From contig NZ_JAVYJB010000010.1 in assembly GCF_032490495.1 (NCBI RefSeq), positions 1 to 64,000 on the forward strand: a DNA stretch of 64,000 nucleotides. Reading direction: 5' to 3'. The notes under the pieces are model-generated. The model was not told where the DNA came from and did not search any database. It saw nothing but the letters and a program-made list of their open reading frames with translations. Source of the DNA: Pilosibacter fragilis. GTDB lineage: Bacteria; Bacillota; Clostridia; Lachnospirales; Lachnospiraceae. Numbering within the stretch: the stretch's first letter is position 1; every line of letters begins with the position of its first letter. Below are positions 60,129 through 64,000 of the stretch, in pieces. The position numbers and the translations under genes are program-made.

Positions 60129-60203
60129 TTTGTAATCTCCTTTTCCTTGGATTTTTATGTGGTTGAGATCGCTTCTTTTGCTCTCTCATCTCTTTCTGAC
60201 CAT

Positions 60204-60240
60204 ATTGTATCGCAGCACTACGACAATTACAAACAATGTA
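60204..60240 (-). promoter_or_regulatory. Promoter and LysR-type site of the rraA-like gene
   Basis: Minus strand: TTGTAA (60227-60232), 17 bp, TACAAT (60204-60209), with TACATTGTTTGTA (60228-60240 in complement) over the -35. Site, spacing and -10 flank (GATACAATATG) match those at 59080-59117. Confidence 0.7.
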
Positions 60241-60353
60241 TTTGTTTGCTTTTCACAATATTTTTTTGTTATCCACTTTACATCCTGATAAACGTTATAT
60301 ATAATGAAAATACTGGTGGATAATCCGTCATTTTCGCAAAGCGTTGTTTTACA

Positions 60354-60480
60354 GTAACTGTTCAGGAGGCCTGCGCAGGCGCTGTGGGCCAGTGGCACAC
60401 GTCCAGCACGGACCAAAGCGGAGCATAAAACGTTTTAAAATGGATTTTTGCTCGCAGCTGTGAAGGCACTGAATCGTTAC
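60354..60480 (+). repeat. Element family A, divergent copy A5 with family C/D module
   Basis: A 127-bp element with ends GTAACTGTTCAG and CTGAATCGTTAC. The right end (TGGATTTTTGC...TGAAGG.ACTGAAT.GTTAC) matches A1. Inside, 60378-60432 aligns with the 56-nt module of families C and D, but with mismatches in both stems, so it looks degenerate. It lies between the rraA promoter and the LysR gene. Confidence 0.65.
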
Positions 60481-60509
60481 GTCCTGCAAAAGATAGAAGG
60501 GATCTTTTT

Positions 60510-61460
60510 ATGAATTTACTCAGCTTGTACTATTTCGTTGAACTTGCCAAAGAGCTTCACGTCACCAACACAGCTCAGAAGCTCTATATTTCCCAACAGA
60601 ACCTAAGCCAGCATATCCAGCGTCTGGAACAGTATTACGGTGTCCCTCTCTTCCACAGAAAGCCAAAGCTCGCCCTTACCTATGCAGGGGAGCAGCTCTA
60701 CGCTGTCGCCGTAAAAATTCTTGCCGAGGAACATGAATTCCAGAACCGTCTCGCCGACATCTCCGAAAAAAGCATCGGCAATCTGAAACTCGGGATCCCA
60801 GCCTACCGCGGACAGATCTGCCTCCCGGAGATCCTGCCGAGATTCTACGCGAAATGGCCGAATATCAAGATCGAGCTCTGCAATGAATCCTCCAACACAA
60901 TGGAAGAACGTCTCTACAATGGGGAACTTGATATTTTTATCGGTGTCATGTATCAGGATAATCCCAAACTGGAATCTTCCACTCTTCTGACCGACCATAT
61001 TTACCTGGTCTGTTCCGACGAGCTTTTGCAGCGCCACTATCCCGATTCCTGGCAGACCTTAAAAGAAGGATCCTTAAGCGGCGTGGAACTGGCACATTTT
61101 TCAAAAATTCCGTTCCTGCTCCCAGCCTCCTCCATGAAGCTTCGAAAAACTCTGGACCAGTGTTTCCTCGACGCAAAGGTAAAGCCGAATATCTTTCTGG
61201 AGTCGCAGACCACAGAACTGTTCATGTCCCTGTATCCGCATAATTACGGGGCATTCTTCTGCACCCAGATGCGTCTTCCGATGCTCTTAGCTGCCCACCC
61301 AGATGCCAATGCGTTTCCGCTCGCGCTGAAAAAGTCACTGATCAACCACCGGCTGGTCCTTGCCTATCACAAAGAACGTTTTCTTCCAGAGTATGCCCAT
61401 GATTTTATTGAGATCACGAAGGATGTGTTTGATGGGATCGCGGAGGTTCGGCCGCATTAG
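60510..61460 (+). CDS. LysR family transcriptional regulator
   Basis: A 316-aa regulator. The N-terminal winged helix is MNLLSLYYFVELAKELHVTNTAQKLYISQQNLSQHIQRLEQYYGVPLF, the classical LysR signature; residues 90-300 form the two-lobed effector domain (NLKLGIPAYRGQICLPEILPRF, ELDIFIGVMYQDNP). GAAGGGA precedes the ATG. It is divergent from the rraA-like gene; shared T-N11-A dyads before rraA and the GltS-like carrier make those the likely targets. The effector is unknown. Confidence 0.93.
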   Translation: MNLLSLYYFVELAKELHVTNTAQKLYISQQNLSQHIQRLEQYYGVPLFHRKPKLALTYAGEQLYAVAVKILAEEHEFQNRLADISEKSIGNLKLGIPAYRGQICLPEILPRFYAKWPNIKIELCNESSNTMEERLYNGELDIFIGVMYQDNPKLESSTLLTDHIYLVCSDELLQRHYPDSWQTLKEGSLSGVELAHFSKIPFLLPASSMKLRKTLDQCFLDAKVKPNIFLESQTTELFMSLYPHNYGAFFCTQMRLPMLLAAHPDANAFPLALKKSLINHRLVLAYHKERFLPEYAHDFIEITKDVFDGIAEVRPH

Positions 61461-61471
61461 CAGCTACACCC

Positions 61472-61514
61472 AATCCCCTGTCATGTATCATATATTGATA
61501 GGGGATTCTTTTTT
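61472..61514 (+). terminator. Intrinsic terminator of the LysR gene
   Basis: AATCCCCT (61472-61479) pairs with AGGGGATT (61500-61507), followed by CTTTTTT. Confidence 0.8.
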
Positions 61515-61534
61515 GCTATTTCGATAAAAGACCT

Positions 61535-62683
61535 CTAGAAGGTCACATTTCTATAAACCATCTCTCCCTTTTTAACAGTAAGTACTGGTTCGAACACCCT
61601 ATTGCTTTCTCTAAATGAAGCTGTCTCATCTGTATACGGTCTGTCGCCGAATACATTTTTACCTTCATGTACTCGGAACACTGCAATATCAGCCTGTTTT
61701 CCTTCCTTAAGGCTACCTACACGATCCGAAATTCCCATATTTTCTGCATTATTCCAAGTCGCAGCCTTAATTACTTTCTCAAAAGGCATTCCCAGATACG
61801 TGTATTTTGATATCTGCATTGCCATATTAAATGCTGTCGGACGTAAATGCATGCTTAGGCGGGTAACATCAGTGCCTAACAGATCCGGGTAGAATTTTTC
61901 AGCGATTGCTTTTTCGGAAACCTCAAATGAGAAGTGCGCTCTTGCATCCGCTGCTTCAAAAATAATGCCTCGTTCTCTCGCTTTCCATACGCAGTCAGCA
62001 ACATGACCATTTTTTAAAATTGTATAACCAACATTCTGATACATGTGTGTCACGATATCACCTGGTCTAAGAATCTCTAAAACCTTTTCCATCTCTGCCG
62101 GTGGATTTGTAATATGTACCATCAACGGTCTGTTAATTTTTTCTCCAATTTTAACTGCTGCTTTTAATGGTTCAAGTCCCAGCTCCCCTACAATATTTTT
62201 GCTTGTTCGAAGTTTTAAGCCAAGCAGTTCATCTCCGTACTTGTCAAATAATTCTTTGAGTTTTCCCACATCCATGTGCTCTGGTTTAACATCTTCCATC
62301 TGCTTTGGAAGTGTAGATAAACCCACACTGCAAACATTGATATACGGCATAATTGATAACTTTTCCATTCCGATCCAGCCACGATACTGTTCATAATTGT
62401 CACAGCCCGTGCTTCCTGCATCCACTGCAGTCGTAACTCCAGATCCAAAGCATACTGCTTCACCAGCTGTTCCAATTGCTGCCAATGGATAAATATGAGT
62501 ATGATGGTCAATTAATCCTGGCGTTACATAGCATCCGTCTGCATCAATTTCACTTGTTGCATGTTCTTCTATATAAGAACAAACTTTTACAATTTTACCG
62601 TCTTTTACTGAGATATCGCCTTTCGCGATCTTTTCATTCTCGACATCAACAATCAGTCCATTTCGAATAATAATATCTTCCAT
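61535..62683 (-). CDS. Amidohydrolase/deacetylase-family metallohydrolase (COG3964-like)
   Basis: A 382-aa TIM-barrel hydrolase. Metal site residues visible are LIDHHTHIYP (HxH), the probable carboxylated Lys in LGLKLRTSKNIVGE, His in PLMVHITNPPAEME and THMYQNVGY, and Asp in EAADARAHFSF. The pattern fits the dihydroorotase-like COG3964 group, some of which deacetylate small hydroxy acid esters; dihydroorotase activity itself is unlikely without pyrimidine genes. The ATG at 62683 follows GAGG. Codon use is more AT-rich than in genes before 60 kb. Follows the TctA gene after a terminator. Confidence 0.85.
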   Translation of the reverse strand: MEDIIIRNGLIVDVENEKIAKGDISVKDGKIVKVCSYIEEHATSEIDADGCYVTPGLIDHHTHIYPLAAIGTAGEAVCFGSGVTTAVDAGSTGCDNYEQYRGWIGMEKLSIMPYINVCSVGLSTLPKQMEDVKPEHMDVGKLKELFDKYGDELLGLKLRTSKNIVGELGLEPLKAAVKIGEKINRPLMVHITNPPAEMEKVLEILRPGDIVTHMYQNVGYTILKNGHVADCVWKARERGIIFEAADARAHFSFEVSEKAIAEKFYPDLLGTDVTRLSMHLRPTAFNMAMQISKYTYLGMPFEKVIKAATWNNAENMGISDRVGSLKEGKQADIAVFRVHEGKNVFGDRPYTDETASFRESNRVFEPVLTVKKGEMVYRNVTF

Positions 62684-62699
62684 TTGCACACCTCATAAT

Positions 62700-62729
62700 A
62701 AAAAGGGACATTGAGCTTCTCAATGTCCC
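62700..62729 (-). terminator. Intrinsic terminator of the tctA-like gene
   Basis: Minus strand: GGGACATTGAG pairs perfectly with CTCAATGTCCC (62719-62729 with 62705-62715), loop of 3, followed by TTTTTATTA. It stands only about 20 bp before the amidohydrolase start, so it could also attenuate that gene. Confidence 0.85.
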
Positions 62730-62775
62730 TACCAACAGTATCCATGTGAAAAGGGGCATTTACACAGCCTTCCTT

Positions 62776-64000
62776 TTATGACTGAGCCTTTTTCTTCTTT
62801 CGTGCACTCATTAAAGGCGAGAAGCAACTTGCCACACAAACAATCAGAAGAACAAGGCTGATTGGTCTTGTTATGAAGCTCATTAAAGTTGCACCTATAG
62901 CTTTATGGCATAAGTTAAATGCCTGCATAAATCCAGCCTCTGCAAGAGAACCAAGCATTAAGCCAAGAACGATTGCAGAAATATCAAATCCAGCTGTCTT
63001 TAAGAAATACCCGACAATACCAAAAATAAGCATAATATAAACATCTGTAATATTATTGCTTGCCGCATAAGAGCCTACTACACACAGAACACCAATACCT
63101 GCTAATAGAAATCCTTTCGGTACTTTAACCACCTGCGCAAACTGTTTTGCACCAATTAATCCTACAATTGTGAATGCAAACTGGGCAAGTACGAAACCTG
63201 CTAAGAACGGATATGTTACATGCGCATAGTTTGTAAATAAACTGAATCCCGGATTCAAACCCTGAATCATAAGTCCACCCATCAGCACTGCTGCTACGGA
63301 GTTTCCAGGAATGCCGAGCGTGAGCATTGGGATCAAAGATCCACCGCAAACCGCATTATTTGCTGACTCTGTCGCAGCTACACCTTCGCGACATCCTTTC
63401 CCGAAGTCATCCGGTGTTTTTGATGTTCTCTTTGCCTCATTATACGCCATATAACCAGCAATATTTCCGCCAGCTCCTGGTACGATTCCTACAAACGCGC
63501 CAATGATAGAAGACTTGATATAGGTAAGTGGATATCTCACGAAATCCTTCGGTGTGATCTTCGGTACGTGAAGTTTTTTAATATTATCGTCTGTTAACAC
63601 ACCTGTTTTTTCTCCTGATGAAGTCAACAATTGTGTCAAAGAATATAAACCAACAATTGCAGGGATAATTGCAATGCCGCCATATAAGGCCGTAATATTA
63701 AAGGTATATCTTGGATATGCTGTCGCAACATCCATTCCAACCATTGAAACAAGAAGACCTAATAATCCAGAAAGGAATCCTTTTAAAAGAGAACCGCTTG
63801 AAAGAGATACGATGATCGTCAGTCCGAATACGGCCATCATTGCGTTTTCCTGAGATCCAAATTTCAATGAGAAATTTGCGATTGGAGGTGCCAGAAAGAA
63901 TAATGCAATCGCTCCTGCAATTCCTCCCCAGAAAGATGCGATGCACGCCTCCTGCAACGCCTCACCACCACGTCCTTTTCTTGTCATTGGAAAACCGTCC
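62776..64000 (-). CDS. Tripartite tricarboxylate transporter permease TctA (5' end outside window)
   Basis: The C-terminal 408 or so residues of a TctA permease; the frame stays open to the window edge (DGFPMTRKGRGGEALQEACIASFWGG), about 100 residues short of the family's usual length near 500. Motifs include GAFVGIVPGAGGNIAGYMAYNEAKR and GIPGNSVAAVLMGGLMIQGLNPGF. It works with a binding protein (TctC) and a small subunit (TctB) that should lie just outside the window. AT-rich relative to the core genes. With the amidohydrolase it may form a carboxylate uptake and hydrolysis unit. Confidence 0.93.
   Translation of the reverse strand, partial: DGFPMTRKGRGGEALQEACIASFWGGIAGAIALFFLAPPIANFSLKFGSQENAMMAVFGLTIIVSLSSGSLLKGFLSGLLGLLVSMVGMDVATAYPRYTFNITALYGGIAIIPAIVGLYSLTQLLTSSGEKTGVLTDDNIKKLHVPKITPKDFVRYPLTYIKSSIIGAFVGIVPGAGGNIAGYMAYNEAKRTSKTPDDFGKGCREGVAATESANNAVCGGSLIPMLTLGIPGNSVAAVLMGGLMIQGLNPGFSLFTNYAHVTYPFLAGFVLAQFAFTIVGLIGAKQFAQVVKVPKGFLLAGIGVLCVVGSYAASNNITDVYIMLIFGIVGYFLKTAGFDISAIVLGLMLGSLAEAGFMQAFNLCHKAIGATLMSFITRPISLVLLIVCVASCFSPLMSARKKKKAQS

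Noticed and set aside
62741..62760. Similarity of AAAAGGGGCAT here to the left-edge hairpin at 74-90
   Set aside because: Only about 11 bases agree, no pairing partner lies nearby here, and such a match is expected by chance in 64 kb of sequence.
1..64000. CRISPR arrays
   Set aside because: Repeats in the window are dispersed compound hairpins, not evenly spaced short direct repeats with unique spacers, and no cas gene is present.
1..64000. tRNA or rRNA genes
   Set aside because: No cloverleaf with a GTTCRANYC arm and no rRNA sequence was recognised by eye. A covariance search could still find a missed tRNA.

Overview
The window looks like chromosomal DNA from a Gram-positive anaerobe of the Lachnospiraceae (Clostridium cluster XIVa; Enterocloster, Hungatella or Lachnoclostridium-like). 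The evidence is the mid-range GC, strong AGGAGG ribosome sites, sigma-A promoters and a conserved Firmicutes gene order (IreB, RuvX, DUF1292, tRNA O-methyltransferase, U32 protein). The species is inferred, not shown. I found about 56 protein genes, one truncated at the right edge and one doubtful start at the left edge. I found no rRNA, no convincing tRNA, no CRISPR array and no complete insertion sequence. Most genes lie on the minus strand.

Layout. 0-5.2 kb: a DegV lipid-binding protein and the glycolytic genes gap, pgk and tpiA. 5.4-12.2 kb (plus strand): a CitA/CitB-type two-component system, two tandem GltS-type symporters (about 87% identical by hand count) and an orphan TAXI-type binding lipoprotein. 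12.3-18.5 kb: a DUF1836 regulator, a YerC/TrpR-like protein, then ptsG-ptsH-ptsI and a Cof-type HAD phosphatase. 18.5-32 kb: an M23 envelope peptidase, DUF3842, a ketopantoate-reductase-like enzyme, a YdjI/YdjG/YdjH-like membrane module, endonuclease IV, an ABC exporter with a large exported partner, and a VanRS-type two-component system. 32-47 kb: oligoendopeptidase F, a PPIase lipoprotein, Maf, GlyS, RecO, Era, an M16C peptidase, a YdcF-like protein, and the U32 and O-methyltransferase pair for tRNA U34 modification. 47-57.5 kb: RNase J, Fur, DUF1292, RuvX, IreB, MtaB, an HPr-like protein, ThiI, its cysteine desulfurase, RsmE and PrmA. 57.7-64 kb: a third GltS-family carrier, an RraA-family aldolase, a LysR regulator, a COG3964-type amidohydrolase and a TctA permease that runs off the window. 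The last 2.5 kb is visibly more AT-rich.

The most unusual content is between the genes. Many spacers hold compound hairpin repeats of about 75-190 bp, in at least five interrelated families (called A-E here). Different copies keep the same loops while their stems change in compensating ways. One 56-nt two-stem module occurs in three otherwise different families (52999-53054 +; 40503-40558 - and 43694-43749 -; degenerate at 60378-60432 +). This pattern points to selection on structure, either as RNA or as mobile hairpin DNA.

Two small regulons can be read from the DNA. Both gltS promoters carry GTTAC-N5-TTAC exactly 25 bp upstream of a -35/-10 pair, next to the CitB-type regulator. The third carrier and rraA share a TACAAACAATGTA dyad over the -35 at identical spacing, next to the LysR gene. 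The window also splits HPr: the ptsH product keeps His15 but has Arg at the Ser46 position, while a separate 78-aa HPr-like protein keeps the Ser motif and lacks the histidine.

Spacers over 300 bp: 1094-1625 holds repeat D1, a terminator and repeat A1. 5131-5465 holds the gap promoter. 9310-9723 holds the gltS1 terminator and gltS2 promoter. 32033-32369 holds a terminator and repeat A2. 59023-59426 holds the carrier promoter and rraA terminator. 60129-60509 holds the rraA promoter and a divergent A-family repeat.
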